Positions 5,096 through 5,134 of a DNA stretch of 5,134 nucleotides are shown piece by piece. The stretch is from a bacterium. GTDB lineage: Bacteria; UBA9089; JASEGY01. The DNA is taken from the NCBI GenBank assembly GCA_030019105.1, contig JASEGY010000276.1:1-5134 (forward strand), read 5' to 3'. Position numbers and translations under genes: made by a program. Below the pieces are notes generated by a model that saw only the letters and a program-made list of their open reading frames with translations, was not told where the DNA came from and did no database searches. The stretch's first letter is position 1, and each line of letters opens with the position of its first letter.

Positions 5096-5110
5096 CTATA
5101 TAGTAGTCTT
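5096..5110 (+). repeat. Right 15-bp direct repeat flanking the Rpn-like gene
   Basis: CTATATAGTAGTCTT, 14 of 15 identical to 4448-4462 in the same orientation, starts 11 bases after the Rpn-like stop codon. The pair could be a footprint of insertion or recombination, or a chance match in AT-rich sequence. Nothing else is recognisable from 5085 to the window end at 5134. Confidence 0.5.
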
Positions 5111-5134
5111 AACTGTTAAAACCACAACATATTG

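Overview
The window (about 48% GC by eye) looks like an accessory stretch of a bacterial genome rather than a housekeeping region. A secreted modular protein (PKD, Cys-rich Ig-like, thrombospondin type 3, lamin-tail-like and FlgD-like C-terminal modules), an Rpn-type nuclease/transposase gene and dense palindromic repeats are typical of environmental candidate phyla and of Planctomycetes-, Bacteroidota/Fibrobacterota- or Omnitrophota-like genomes. This taxonomic placement is an inference from protein style only; there is no marker gene.

Region 1 (1-3740) is one open reading frame that enters from the left edge. The frame is open from base 3, so the gene starts upstream of the window and 1245 C-terminal residues are visible. 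Order of modules: end of a PKD domain, a full PKD domain, two Cys-containing Ig-like repeats (A, B), an array of eight thrombospondin type 3 calcium loops, a two-copy unrecognised beta-rich module, two more Ig-like repeats (C, D; A/B duplicated as a pair), a lamin-tail-like domain, another PKD domain, and a C-terminal FlgD-like/T9SS-like sorting or anchoring domain. It is most likely a large extracellular, calcium-stabilised surface or adhesion protein.

Region 2 (3741-3965) is non-coding: a G-rich stretch with potential G-quadruplexes, a small loop, then a C-rich 8-bp tandem array. The two halves are roughly complementary and could form a long snap-back structure between the surface-protein gene and the next gene.

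Region 3 (3967-4259) holds the broken start of a radical SAM gene with a perfect Shine-Dalgarno and an intact CxxxCxxC cluster motif. It is interrupted after codon 48 by a 136-bp MITE-like element with 21-bp inverted ends, which supplies the stop codon. The element itself contains a 31-bp-arm hairpin of the GTAGGGTGGGT type.

Region 4 (4260-4481) contains a second, unrelated palindromic element of 138 bp with its own 21-bp inverted ends and a multi-stem interior. Region 5 (4482-5084) is an Rpn/PD-(D/E)XK nuclease-family gene (200 aa, probably short at its C-terminus). It is bracketed by 15-bp direct repeats that match at 14 positions.

Together, 3741-5134 looks like a mobile-element and repeat landing zone downstream of a surface-protein gene. 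No defence system, CRISPR array, tRNA or rRNA was seen. The most noteworthy items are the MITE-interrupted radical SAM gene, the two structurally parallel palindromic elements in tandem, the G/C snap-back repeat, and the duplicated unknown domain in the surface protein.
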